Below are positions 11,506-23,157 of a DNA stretch of 64,000 bases, in pieces; the stretch's first letter is position 1, and each line of letters begins with the position of its first letter. Below the pieces are notes generated by a model. It saw nothing but the letters and a program-made list of their open reading frames with translations. It was not told the origin of the DNA and searched no databases. Where the stretch lies: positions 186,001-250,000 of the forward strand of contig CAWUHX010000092.1 in assembly GCA_963922205.1 (NCBI GenBank), written 5' to 3'. The DNA comes from Romanomermis culicivorax. Lineage: Eukaryota > Nematoda > Enoplea > Mermithida > Mermithidae. The translations under genes and the position numbers were made by a program.

Positions 11506-13843
11506 TCAATTTGTGAACATTGTTGTAGGTTCAGACCCAGTGAACAATCCCACGCAGTTCTGCCTAAAAACTTTTAAACAAATCAAATAGACGATAAAGT
11601 TTGATAGACCGCTAGTCGTATTCAAAACGGTAAAATACGGTCCGTTGGTCGATCCCCGATCTGAAAGCACGACCGCGCCATACAAAAGTTTAACATAGCA
11701 AACCATCAGTGTGAAAGTTTGCACAACCGAATGCAAAGTCAAAGCTTTGAACATTTGTTTTTGATGCCGACGCCTAATTTCAGCCAAACTGGACGAATTG
11801 GTGTTCGCAATGTCCTTGACGACCGTCGATCCGTTGTGTTGCTTGTGCACTACGAAAATTGCCGACAAGTAAAGAACGATGGACAAGAGACCGAAAAATA
11901 GGAGTTTGCAGCAAAGCACGTAGAAAGAGTAGCGACCCTCTACCATAGTGAACGTGCAAGCGGTCAAGATTGGATTCATCTTGTCGAAAAATCTCAAACC
12001 GTAAAAGAGCAGTTCCAATGTCCAAATAGTCAACGAAATATTTCGCACAAGCTCTAAAAGTGAAGAAGTGAGTTCGACATTCTACGTCATTTTGCAATGT
12101 TATGCAATAATATGATTTTTCCCATTCTAATATAGTTGACTATTAGGATAGAGTAAGCGTTAAAATTGAATGGTTGCAGGCCACGATGACACCTCAAAAA
12201 TATGTGTGATCCCAGAAGTCGCCCAACGGGTAGTTTTACTCCTAGGTTGACCCTATACACACAACGGCAAACACCGTCCTCTCCGACCATAACAGTTGGC
12301 GGATTTTGTTGTTGATATTCTTGTTTCACTTTTGTTATTCTTTTGTTGGTTACTGATGAATTATCTGAACACCATAGATTTCAACGATTTACGACAGATT
12401 TGTGTCAAAAATTTCACATGCAACAATGCATGAGTTTTATTCAGTGCGATTCGGTTGGACGAAAAACAATATTGCAAGAAGGTGAGTCCGCTCCGAGCGT
12501 CTAATTTTTGTTCAAAAACCTTACCAAAGAAAATAGCCTGCTATGTTATTATAATCAAACAAGTTTTTATTGTATTGCCAGTGAGTAATAATATTAGTAA
12601 TATTTTCTCCAATATTTATTAGTTCATGATGAAACAAACTTCTGAGAACAAATATGAATTAGCAATATTTTATCGGTATCGACCCTCTCAATACTTCATT
12701 AAGTCACGTCCAATACCAATATTTTCCCAGTAACGCATGATATTAGTCCATGTAAATATCAATAATAATATTTTCGATACTCTCATTTGACTAATATTCT
12801 ATGAAATTGACCTCCGGGCTCAATAAACTGGCTGTCCTAGCCATGCATGTTCCTCGGGGAGGGGATTTTGCTCAGGGTCCTGACCCTGGACAAAAAACCC
12901 TTGATAACCTGCAGTAGAACCTGGCTGGTTCCATAGTTTTCATTTTTTTTATTTTTACGCCATGGTACGTAGAAGTAAATTTTTCCCGAATAAATCTTAC
13001 ATACAAATATATTAATCATAAATTAAAAATGATTCTGGAATAGTTCAGTGTATTTTGAAAACTTTGATCATATAAAGAGACTTGGAAATTTCATGTAAAA
13101 ATGTTGAAAATTATAAAGAAAAAAGTTTAATTTTTTTGTTGGAACTGAAAGAGCACAAGGCATTCTTATCGATTCTGATCGAGTTCTGAGCACTACTGAA
13201 AAAATTTGAATCTGATCCCTTGAAAATTTCTGTGCTTATACATGTACAAATACAGGGCTGCTAAACATAGAGAAACAGAGTGTGACATCTTTTTTTTTGT
13301 CACAGCGATCATTGAGAAAGTCTACTGCTAAATCATGATAAATTTTCTTCAGTTAGAGTTTAAATCACGCAAGGCATGAAACTCACTCGAACAGCTAGTG
13401 CCAATGAGGTTACTGTACTGGAGCGGCGTCACCATGGCGAAAAATCTATCCACAGCCATGACCAATATGAAAGTATTCGCCAAGCTGAACAGTAAACTTT
13501 GGTGACTGATTCTGATGAAACAAGCGTACCGACATTGAGTTTCAGGTATGCCAAAATACCAATTGCTGATGTGTACCATTCCCATGATCGAGAAACTGAT
13601 GCTGGCGATGGTGATGCAAAAGTTTGCTTGTTGCAGAAAAGCGTTAGTGGTCGTTCCTCGCATGGCTTTCGATTTTCGAGCCGCTACGAATGTTAAAATC
13701 GCAGCCGGTACGTTGAGAAATGAGATCAAGACCCATACCAGATAGGCTATCTTCAACGTTTGTAAGTTGTTGATCGAAATTTGGTTCAGTAAAGAAATAT
13801 TATAAGAAGAAAGATTGTTGAAACAACTTGATAGTAGAGACAT
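11506..13843 (-). CDS. Seven-transmembrane receptor A (nematode chemoreceptor-like), 334 aa
   Basis: Two exons: 13843-13387 and 12053-11506, joined by a phase-1 intron with donor A|GTGAGT and acceptor TTTTAG. Exon 1 starts MSLLSSCFNNL with N-glycosylation sites and gives TM1 (LVWVLISFLNVPAAILTFVA), TM2 and TM3, the TM3 Cys (QCRYACF) and a DRF-A-MVTPLQY motif in place of DRY. Exon 2 gives TM4, the loop-2 Cys (TACTFTMVEGRYSF), TM5, a basic third loop (RRRHQKQMFKA), TM6 and TM7 with SNFIVYLICLK, an N-x3-Y variant of NPxxY, and a short tail. Rhodopsin-like topology is clear; ligand and subfamily are not. Gene B has the same exon structure and length. The 1.33-kb intron holds a dispersed repeat (12420-12805). 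Likely acts at the cell surface in chemosensory or peptide signalling (inference). Confidence 0.85.
12420..12805 (+). repeat. ~370-bp dispersed repeat inside the receptor A intron
   Basis: Runs from GTGCGATTCGGTTGGACGAAA to ATTTGACTAATATTCTATGAAA, rich in AATATT. An inverted copy lies at 15445-15810. Pseudogene C, which shares the flanking intron DNA, lacks this block, so it is an insertion into the receptor A intron. Confidence 0.6.
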
Positions 13844-13899
13844 ATTCTGAAAAATGGACGACTATTCCGACGCGTCACTAAATAAAGGAATATTGTGCG

Positions 13900-15440
13900 A
13901 ATTGGCTTGACAGCTAAGGAATCAATTGTGTCTACAGATGATACAAAACTTCTAATTATCAGACCAAAGATGTGATGTATTTCGCGAAATAAGTCATTGT
14001 GTCTAAGTAATTTCATTCGAACAGTTTCAGCAATTTCATTGTTACGTATGTACTTGGAAGTCACAACCTCGGGAATGTTTGACGTAAGCAAAAAAATTTT
14101 AGCCTCTCCCAAGCAGGTGTTTGACCGACCAAGGATATGATCTTTCAAGACGGAAAAGAATTGTGTTTTTTGTTCTGAGATGTGTGAAATTGGGGGTTAA
14201 TCGATAGATCTTGTTAAAATCTAATTGTAGGTCATCGAAGTTTGGTTAAAATTTGATTGACCTCCCACATAATTCAGTCATTATCAATCAATTGGCTCAA
14301 AGTACCGGAATATCAATCAACGGAACACAGTATAATTTGAAACTAACTATATTATTTCATACAGCTCTAAAAAAAGAAACACATTCGTAAGAGAAAATTC
14401 ATAAATATAGCACGACTTATTAATGTCAGTACTTCATATAACTTCCATACATGAGCATGCCATAAAGTCTTGATCCTCAGGCCCCAAAACCGCAAGCGGT
14501 AACGGCTTTGGCTGTTTTGTTGAAATTTTTACTTTGCATAGGGATGAAACGTCCACCAGGAAATAGTAAGTTTATTGAATCTCTAGTTTGTGAATAAAAT
14601 TCATAGCCGCAGAATTTTAAGAATTTCACAAGCAGATACCCTGTAGTATGCAGAATAGAAAAAGGACTACACTAAAACTTTATGTGCGACCGATGAAAAT
14701 CAAAAATCACCATTTAGAATTTGTATTGGCAAAAATTAGAGGAATGTGATTATAGTCAATTTGATTTCTGATACAAAAAATGCAAAATACAAACTGGATT
14801 TGGAAGGAGTGCATCAGATCAAATCAATGTCTTTCTCATCAACCTAGTTTATATTTTGTTGTAAATTTTTTTCCAAAGCAGATCCATTCGGTATTGGTAT
14901 TGAAGGATGAAGAATGTATGACAAGAGCCATTTCCATGCAATCACGTATTCTCATCTGGCCGTTCATTCTTGAAGCAGGTCATCTGCGCAAAGCAGAAGA
15001 ATAAAATTTAGTCCGATGCAGCAGGGTTCTAAAAATTTTGGTATAATCCTTGATATGTTCTAGCTTACAATTCCCTCAAATTTTATTAGCGCAGTTATTC
15101 ACAGAATGATATGCTGTTTGTGTCTGATAAATTAACAATAAAGTCTGTTTATTTCATATTTTTGTTGATTTGTGCTTTCGAACAGGATTTTCTCAGATCC
15201 TTCTTTGATCAAGTCTCCTAAAAGCAGTGAAATATTCTAAAATTCTATTTTATATGCTTAATGCAATTTTTCCCAACAGTTATTTCGGAAAGAATTTACT
15301 TCTACATTTCATGGTGTAAAAATCCCAAAAACTGAAAATTCTGGGGATCAGCCACGATTTTGTTTTAGCATCCTAGACTTTTTTCGAGGTCAGGATCCTC
15401 AGCGAAACCCAACCCCCATGAGAAGATATATGGTTATGAC
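13900..15440. other. Upstream region of receptor A and intergenic DNA
   Basis: About 13920-14130 matches 45340-45520 next to pseudogene C (words TCTAATTATCAGAC, TAAGTCATT, GTCTAAGTAATTTCATTCGA), so upstream DNA was duplicated with the receptor. No exon recognised beyond that. Confidence 0.5.
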
Positions 15441-15444
15441 ATTC

Positions 15445-15810
15445 AGTTCATTGAGCCTATAGGTCCGTTTCATAATATTAGTCGAACGAGAGTAATACTG
15501 ATATTAGTAATTACTAGAAAATATTGGTATTGAATGTGACTTTTTAATAACGTATTGGGAAAGTCCGTACAAATAAAATATTGCCTATAAATATTTGTTC
15601 TCAGAAGTTTGGTTCAATATGAACTAATAAATATTGGAGAAAATATTACTAATATATTACTAAAACTCACTGGCAACACAGAATAAACTCTTACGATCAT
15701 AGATAAAAACACAACAGGATATCTCGCTTGAAAAGTTTTCGGGCAAAAACGTAAGGTTTTCGGGCAAAACCAAAACAATAGCGTTTTTTGTCCAACCGAA
15801 TCGCACCGAA
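15445..15810 (-). repeat. ~370-bp dispersed repeat, inverted copy
   Basis: Reverse complement of the block at 12420-12805, ending CCAACCGAATCGCAC right beside a family-1 MITE. Confidence 0.6.
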
Positions 15811-15814
15811 TGTA

Positions 15815-16058
15815 TAGTCTGTTTTTATTGAAATGCTTCTAAATAATAAAAGTAGAAAGCAAGTAGTATTTCAGATTTTCACGATTTTCTGGTAAACAGT
15901 ACATCATATAGGACTGGTAATTTGTGAGCATACTGACCTAACCTTTAACAATTTTTTGAGTGAAAAATTATACAGTAAGAGCTTTATGTAAACGATTAGA
16001 CGACACTTCGGATTTGTGTCACTTTTCTATTTGGAAGCATTTCATAAAAAACAGACTA
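15815..16058. mobile_element. TA-flanked ~245-bp MITE (family 1), best-preserved copy
   Basis: Ends TAGTCTGTTTTTATTGAAATG and CATTTCATAAAAAACAGACTA are inverted repeats, flanked by TA at 15813-15814 and 16059-16060. The TA duplication suggests mobilisation by a Tc1/mariner-type transposase (inference). Confidence 0.75.
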
Positions 16059-16089
16059 TAAGTGAGTTAACTTCACAATGTTTGGAGTA

Positions 16090-16180
16090 CTCGTAATTTA
16101 TGACATCAATTAAACCAGTCCACTACTTATCACGTCAATGGTGCTATCGTGTTCGTTCGAATAGATATCAAAACTACACT
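16090..16180 (-). repeat. Duplicated 3' end of the receptor B gene
   Basis: The words GTGCTATCGTGTTCGTTCGA and AATAGATATCAAAACT, which encode the last codons of receptor B at 16530-16566, recur here at about 16141-16176. The 3' flanking DNA is also similar. This is a partial tandem duplication of the gene end, ~390 bp apart; it contains no separate receptor exon. Confidence 0.7.
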
Positions 16181-16522
16181 GTTTCACAGCTCTGATTTCG
16201 AAAATATCTGCAGTCCGCATGACTGTGAAGAGCAAAAAAAATTCAGGAAGATCAGATGCACCTCAGGTTGGAAAAGCAACTTTAAAACATCCTAAGAAGC
16301 CTGGGTACCCGACCTTTTCAACTGCACGGCTGATGAACAAAGACTTCCAAAGTGACCTTTTTTGTCCTGCAACTTAAATGTCAAATTTAACATTTGTTTA
16401 TTACACATACAACGACGAATTTACAACAACATTAGTCATACCGTAAGTACAAGGTCGCGTTAGCTTCACAATATTTGAATTTTTTGTAATTTAAAAAAAA
16501 TAATTAAATCATACCCTATTTA

Positions 16523-18165
16523 TCACGTCGATGGTGCTATCGTGTTCGTTCGAATAGATATCAAAACTCTGCAATTTTGTCTGAAAACTTTCAAACAAAT
16601 TAGATAAATGACGAAATTTGAAAGACCACTTGTAGTATTCAAAATCGTGAAGTAAGGTCCGTCGGTCGATCCTCTATCCGATTGAACGATGGCGCCGTAC
16701 AACAATTTACTGTAGCAAACAATCAACGTGCAGGCTTGCACTATTGAGTGCAAAACCAAGGCCTTGAACAGCTGCTTACTGTGCTTTTGTTTTATTACTT
16801 CCAAGCTGGATGGGGTCGTAGTAATTCCGGTAACAACAAAAATTTTATTTTGTCGTGTTTTGACAAATAGTATAGCGATAAAATATAAGATTATGGATGA
16901 CAATCCGAAGAAAAGCCATTTACAGCACAGAATGTAGAATGAGTAACGCCCAGTGACCATTGTGAACGTGCAAACCATGAGCATAGGGTTCTCGGTTTCT
17001 ATAAATTGTACACTGAAGAATAATAATTCCAAGGACCAGATGACTATTGAAATTTTGTGCGCAAGTCCTGTGCAAAAAAACAGTGAAAAAACAACTAATT
17101 ATGATCATCAAGTATAGAATGCTTGACTTCAAGGTACGCAATCTTCAAAACCCAGTCATTATGTGACTAAGCAATGCAGTTTGTTTTGTTTAGCACAGGG
17201 ATGTTCGTTTGCGACAAAATTAGAGCTACCGAGTAAGCTATAAAATATCATTCTTGTCACTTGAGTTTTTTATCGGCGTTCAAAATCGAAAAATTTTCCG
17301 GAAAGACTTTAGTCGTTACTCGATTTGGGAAATAGAATCTTACTGCATTTTGAGTATCTTAGAGCCATGATTGCACCGGAAAATCGTTTCAATTTTGATC
17401 GCTTTTGGTTTCTACCCTGCACTAAACATAAAGACCGTTTGAAAACGCGCACAGGTGTAGCTCACTCAAATAGTGATTTTTCATGGCCAGCAGGGATTTT
17501 TTTCTTTCCAAAAACAGATTCATTTAAAAATATGGTTCAGAATGACGTACCTTCCTTTTTGTCGGAGTTATGTGTAGTACAACTTAAGCTGAAATTTGGT
17601 GCAGATTTTACTTGATGCAGATGATGTGTGCTGACCAGACATCAGACTCAACAATATTTTTTCCAGCGTACATGGAAGAAAAGGCAGGGAAGGTGATGAA
17701 CTTACTTAACGATCCCGTATTTTCGAACAACTGCTTGTAACGCAATGGCAAAACTGTGGCGTAAAATCTGTCCACGGCGATGGCCAATGTGAAACTGTTC
17801 GCCAAGCTAAACAGTAAACTTTGGTGACCAATCTCAATGAAACAATTGTATCTACATTGCACTTCCGGTGTATATGTATGCAAATTAACGATATGATGCA
17901 CCGCCATTATGGAAAAACTTAGACTGACCAATGAAGAGCACATGTTGGCTTGTTGCAAAAATACATTGGTCGCGGCTTTTTTCATTGACTTCGATCTTCT
18001 CACCGTAAAAAATGTCAACATGGCTGCCGGTATATTAAAGAATGAAGCTATGATCCATATGATGTAGGCCGATTGTAAACTACGCAGATTGATGAGGGAA
18101 GCTTGATTTAGAACTGTAGTTTCATTTAACGTCAAATTTTCGAAACAACCAGTCAGCAGCGACAT
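16523..18165 (-). CDS. Seven-transmembrane receptor B, 334 aa
   Basis: Exons 18165-17706 and 17067-16523 are joined by a phase-1 intron (donor A|GTAAGT, acceptor GCACAG). Exon 1 starts MSLLTGCFENLTLNET, with extracellular N-glycosylation sites. It then has TM1 (SAYIIWIIASFFNIPAAMLTF), TM2 with the FLQQAN motif shared with A, TM3 with EVQCRYNCF and AVDRFYATVLPLRY. Exon 2 has TM4, CTFTMVTGRYSF, TM5, a basic third loop, TM6 and TM7 (SNFVIYLICLKVF). The frame is open upstream to an earlier Met at 18279, but I prefer the Met at 18165 because it aligns with receptor A. The spliced length equals that of A. Locus E at 63.1 kb is its closest relative, including about 600 bp of upstream DNA in inverse orientation. 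Confidence 0.85.
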
Positions 18166-18299
18166 GCTCTTGGTGAGATAATTTTTTGAGATTGATCTTG
18201 TAATCCATGTTTTTGAAGAATTTACTGATTGACCTTTAATTGACGTCAGACGATATGAAAAAAATGAAATTGATTCCATAATTTTTTGATTTAGTAGGC

Positions 18300-19190
18300 A
18301 AACGCAAATATGAACGTTCGTTCATTAGTTGATTATCCTTATTACATTTAATTAACTGTAATCAAATTTATAGAGAAAGATAAGAAATGTTAGGAAGAAA
18401 ATGTCTCCAGGAAAAAATACGTTTTGCATTTTACCTTGAAATATGTGGTAAACATTCACTTCCACGTTTGAGGGACTCAAGGATACCGAATTTTAGCCTC
18501 ATTGAATCCTTGCATGTTTGACGTGAGCCTGATCCATTTTCAAGAAAAGCTGACGATTTTTTTAAAAGAAATTGTCTAAGTTTTATTAGCCGTCGTTCGA
18601 CCACCGGACAGGATGTCCGATAAAATAATTAAAAAATGATAAAAAACTCATCAATGTACAAAGCCTCATTTATGTTTCACGGAACGACAACTGCCACGGC
18701 AGGTTGGACCAATAAAATTTTAGTGCACGATACATGCGATCAATCATAACGTTCATTTTTCGAGGTGCTATCAGATTGGTCACGGCTGACGGGGTCGCGG
18801 CCGTGCCGTGAACTATGAATTTGGCATAACGGTTTCAGATTGAACAACATAAAGAAATTTCCTTGCTTTAAATACTACAGCGACAGCCAAAGAATTAGGT
18901 TGAATTTGATATGCAATGCCCATTGAGTAAAAAACGTGATACTGTAGAAAACTGCCAAATTTCTTCTTGACAATGGGAACGACTAAATCATAGAGACCAA
19001 TATTCTTTTTGTTTGGATAAAATCGTGTTTGATACTTCAGTTTGTCTCAAGAAATTTTGACCATTTGAAGGGGTATGGGAGGCAATTTTCGATTGTGACC
19101 CATTACTTCGAAGCATCCTGTCACCTCGGATGTCCCGTAAACTTGATGATCTCGATACCTCGAACGTTCTGTTACCTCGAACGCACAACT
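18300..19190. other. Upstream flank of receptor B
   Basis: 18280-18520 matches 62750-62950 (inverted duplicate). About 18678-18820 is a small inverted repeat with TTCACGG ends. 19090-19185 holds a degenerate short repeat with ACCTCGAACG, directly before the telomeric array. No gene recognised. Confidence 0.45.
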
Positions 19191-19192
19191 TA

Positions 19193-19228
19193 GCCTAAGC
19201 CTAAGCCTAAGCCTAAGCCTAAGCCTAA
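19193..19228 (-). repeat. Interstitial nematode-type telomeric repeat, (TTAGGC)6
   Basis: Six perfect consecutive GCCTAA units, the complement of TTAGGC, with partial units on the left. TTAGGC is the telomere hexamer of most nematodes. The array faces the fold-back element that starts within about 15 bp. Confidence 0.9.
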
Positions 19229-19239
19229 TGAGCGAATTC

Positions 19240-20215
19240 ATAATTGAAGGGTTCGCATGTGAGCGATTCCCAAGTGATCGCATTCTCAAATAAGCGCATT
19301 CCCGATTGGGCGATTCTCAAATGAGCGATCGAGAATGTAATAACACTTTCTTCGTATTTTTTTAATTTTATATTTTTTTGTATGTATTTCTTTTTTCTTC
19401 CGTTTTCTGTATGTGTTACTTATGTTTTTATTCACGTAGGTTTTTGTGTTTTCATCTTTTGTCTCTGCTTTTTCATTTTCTTTTTTGTCATCTACATTCT
19501 TCTTTTTTGCTCATGAAACAATGCGTTAAAAGTTGTCATTTTAAATAACCGTAGTCTTCCGTAGAAATCTAATACAGTTCGGCATGCGTTTTAAAAACAT
19601 AATCAAAACAACGCTGGATGAAACAAAGGATCAAGAGAAAGAAAACTTCAACAAAATTGAAGGCATTAGAAACAAGTGAAAATAAGTAGGAAAGCATTAG
19701 AAAAAGAGAGAAAATTTAAAGAAAAGTGACGGTAAAGAAAAAGCAACAAGGAGAAAGCTGCAAGGAGGAAAGAAAAAATAATGTAAAAGAAGAACGAAAA
19801 AAGAAAGCAGAAAAGGAATATAAAAACAGAAAGATAAATAAGAATGAAGAAAGAATCACAAAGGAGAAAATTAAATTGGAAATAGAGCATGCCGAACTAT
19901 ATGAGAACTATACGGGAGACTAGGGTTATTTAAAATGACAACTTGTAATGTATTGTTTCGCGAGAAAAAAGAAAAAACTAATGACAAGAAAAAAAGGAAA
20001 GAAAGTAGAGATAAAAGATGAAAAGGTAAAAACATAAATAAATAAAAACATAAGCAATACTCACAGGAAACAAAAGAAAACGAAAATAAGATGAAGAAGC
20101 AAAATATGAACACGGTGTTATTACATTCTCGATCGCTCATTTGAGAATCGGACAATCGGGAATTTGCTCATTTGAGAATTCGCTCACTTGAGAATCGCTC
20201 ATTTGAGAACGAGAA
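19240..20215. mobile_element. Fold-back element with ~350-bp arms
   Basis: The left arm (about 19240-19600) and right arm (about 19860-20215) are inverted copies of each other. The outer parts iterate TGAGCGATTCTCAA-like words. Inner parts match along a pyrimidine/purine-rich tract through GTTGTCATTTTAAATAACC. The ~260-bp centre is purine-rich and has no match. The Lys-rich and Phe-rich open frames in it come from composition only. No transposase gene, and no convincing target duplication was identified. Confidence 0.75.
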
Positions 20216-20235
20216 TACCTTCCCTCAATAATCTA

Positions 20236-20689
20236 TTAACGTTTCGTGACAACTCTTGTCTTACGTTGCTTATTGACACAGACTCGTTTACAGTGACCTT
20301 CCGTGTCAAAACTGTTTTCATTTCCATGGCAACCGCCGTAGAGGAATCTTTTACACTTGTTGGTTTCTGGATGGTACGAAAAACTTGGATACCTGGCTCG
20401 ACAACGTCCAACGAGGGCGGGCGTTTGACCACAAATAAAAAAAAAGAAAAAAAGTGTAAAAAAAAAAGAAAAAAGTGTAAAAAGACTATTGCCCGCTGCG
20501 AAACGTAGAATGAATTTCAGATGCTACCTCTGTCGACGAAGGGGTCGTAAGGAATTTCGGCATTCAGTCGTACCTGAAATAATCAGAAGTTTTTCGAGCG
20601 GGATCGGGATCGTATTCAAAAAGAATAAATTTGCTTACAAACACCATGCAAAAGCACAATACAGTACAAAAAGGGGAAAAGTGGGCCAT
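20236..20689 (-). CDS. Secreted Kunitz-type protease inhibitor A, 118 aa predicted
   Basis: Exons 20689-20639, 20573-20528 and 20495-20236 have matching phases. Exon 1 is a signal peptide (MAHFSPFCTVLCFCMVF). Exon 2 encodes an acidic linker (VRLNAEIPYDPFVD). Exon 3 encodes one Kunitz domain with canonical spacing C-x15-C-x7-C-x12-C-x3-C after the second Cys, and YGGC at the core. The residue after the second Cys is Arg followed by Ala, the P1-P1' pair expected of a trypsin-like serine protease inhibitor. Compared with paralogue B, the start of exon 3 is replaced by an in-frame T-rich tract (20430-20490) that adds a Phe-rich insert, so either the true acceptor moved or the gene is decaying. 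The fold-back element ends ~20 bp beyond its stop codon. Confidence 0.75.
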
Positions 20690-20699
20690 TTTTAGTTAT

Positions 20700-22540
20700 A
20701 TGAATGAAATGGCATAGCAGAAAATAATTTTATGGAAAGAGATAAAAACTGCTTGACAGGCAAATTCAATCTTTCGCGTAATCATCGAAACATGTGATTC
20801 TGGGATGGAGGAAATGGAATTTTTAGGGTAGAGTTGATCGTTGATCCCCTAGCAAGCCTATTACTGTAATCGATGGAGAAATTTCGTAGTCAATGAGTAA
20901 TACAACTTTGTAGTCAGTTTTCTTCGATAACCTGATTAAGTGGTCAAAATTAATTGCGTAGCAACTAGGTGTGAACATTGTTTATCCAAATCTGTCACAA
21001 CAAACTTTATCGTTCTCCCACAGTACAAAGATTCCCAACTAGTGGAAAGTGCGCATCAGATTGAATTTGCATTTTTGTCACTGCCTCAATCGTTCCAAGG
21101 CAAATGAACTATAGCCTAAATCAAGTGTATATCTCATTGCAATGAAGATGATGTAAATTCTAATTATGACACATGCAATATCGCATCCATGTTCCATAGT
21201 TACCCTGTTACAAAACATTCAGCATTCTGCTCAAAGACCGAAAACAGCAGGGGACGACAGTGCTTTTATTCTGCTTGTACATCAGTATAGTGGAAAGAAA
21301 TGCGATTTCTTCATACTTTTACGATTTTATACAAAATCATATGTCACACGGGACTAGGAATTTATGGGCATGCTCAAATTCATGCAGTTTCTCGAGTAAA
21401 TATTCTGCCGCAAAACTTTACGTAAACGATCTCGATGAAAAAATTACCTTGCATCATTTTCTTATTTAAAAGCATTTTATAGGAAACAGATACATGCTAC
21501 ATAGTGCATTTTACAGACATTCGGAAGACCATAGATATATTCGATTTCCTTCATTCGAAGAAGTACAACAAATGAATTGCAGTGTAGATCAAATTTGATG
21601 CTTCATATTTCCTACGTACAATTATTTATTTCTTTACAAACAAAATTAAATAAAAGTTGAATTCAAATACTTTAAAGAAAAATGAATTTATGTATCACTT
21701 TAATCCGCATCGCGGATAAAAACACGACGTAAAGTGTTGACAAAACAAAACTTAAAAAAAAGGAATCTATGGTTTTTTCCATAAATATTTCTAAATGTTA
21801 ATACTGTAGAGAGCACTATTCGTAGTTTTACGACTTTTGGCTGAACCATGGAAATTTGCGAAAATGCTCTACCACATTTGAAAATTTTTGTATAGAAACT
21901 ATCATAGTGAAGTATTTGTACGAACGACGGCATCACTGATTTTCGTCATTTTGTAATTTAAAAACATTCTGTAAAAAGCGCACTGCAAATATCTCCAACG
22001 GTTAAAAATATTTTTCCGCAGACGTTTCATGTAGATTTCATATTTTCGTAATCTACTATGTTTTATGTGAGCGATCCAGTTTCAGTTGATACATGAAGCA
22101 ACCACTTCTATAACCATCCTCTTAGCTACAGACTCAATCCTAGCTGACGGATGGTCTATCAGACGAAAACCATTTTGTTCATTAATTTACTCATGGTAAA
22201 CTTTTTTTAAAACATCCTGTACTGTGATACCCTTTTGAAAACTCTATAATGTTATTGAATTGAGGTTTCTTCAGATTTTTTGCCGAAGTTACTGATCGAG
22301 AGATCAATTAGTGACAATGTTTTTGTCATTCGCCACAATCACGCGAATTTAGATTGGCATGAACAATTTCAACAGCTTATTTAAGGATCACACGTGTTAT
22401 AGTACAATCGACAGCATACAGCAACAAAAGTTGTTACACTGACTATACTAATATAGGCGTCTTCACACTGAAATTTGCATTAATGAGCGAAAAAATCAAC
22501 TGAATGTTTACTTATAACTGATCTGAAGAACAGTTATAGT
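20700..22540. other. Intergenic DNA
   Basis: Contains decayed family-1 MITEs near 21290-21495 and 21770-21990. About 20920-20990 has words (AAGTGGTCAAAATT, GTAGCAA) that recur beside the hAT-like element at 52.6 kb. No exon recognised. Confidence 0.4.
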
Positions 22541-22546
22541 ATGCTT

Positions 22547-22800
22547 TTACAAGCAAGAAACCACATCCAATAAAGCTCGCTGGTTATAAGAAAGTTTCTC
22601 ACTGAAACGCTCGCAGCATTTTCGGTATCTTTGCCCGCGAACGTTATCAAAGTTCCGGACCGTGTACGTTGCATTATAGATAAACTGATTTAATTGAGCA
22701 TTACTGTAGTGCTCACAACTACGTGTCCAATCTCTCAGGATTTTTGATCTTTCCCCGTTTCTGTAATCGGCTGTAAGCGAACATTTATGCAAATTATAGT
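22547..22800 (-). CDS. Cys-containing terminal exon of an unrecognised protein
   Basis: An acceptor (ATTTAG) at 22801 opens an 84-codon frame that ends at a stop at 22547. It contains HKCSL, RSCEHYSN, a glycosylation site NAT, YRKCCERF and a final VVSCL. Five cysteines and the setting next to WAP and Kunitz genes suggest a small secreted protein. The upstream exon was not found. Confidence 0.4.
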
Positions 22801-23157
22801 CTAAATATGACCTATGCCAAAAAAAGGCTAGTGAAGCATTATTCTCATGCCTATACTCGATCGAAAACACGTAATCATTTAAAATTCCAACTGGAAAGCC
22901 TCCGCCTTCAAAATTCTATAGGCAATCGAATTTTTGAATTTCAGAGTATTTATTCGAGACAATCCCTCGTAATGAAATGTGATTCGTCTGGATAACACAA
23001 AATTAATACACTAAAAAGCATTGGTTCAGGAAGGATATGATTAGGTTAGGATAATTTGAACAAAATTCGATACTTATGTTTTTTCCATAAGTATTTTCTT
23101 TGCATCAACAATCTTGCATCAGAAGCGCTTCCGAAAATAATAAGCTGAATAGCATGA

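Noticed and set aside
19666-20155. Lys-rich (+) and Phe-rich (-) open frames
   Set aside because: Composition effect of the purine/pyrimidine-rich fold-back element.
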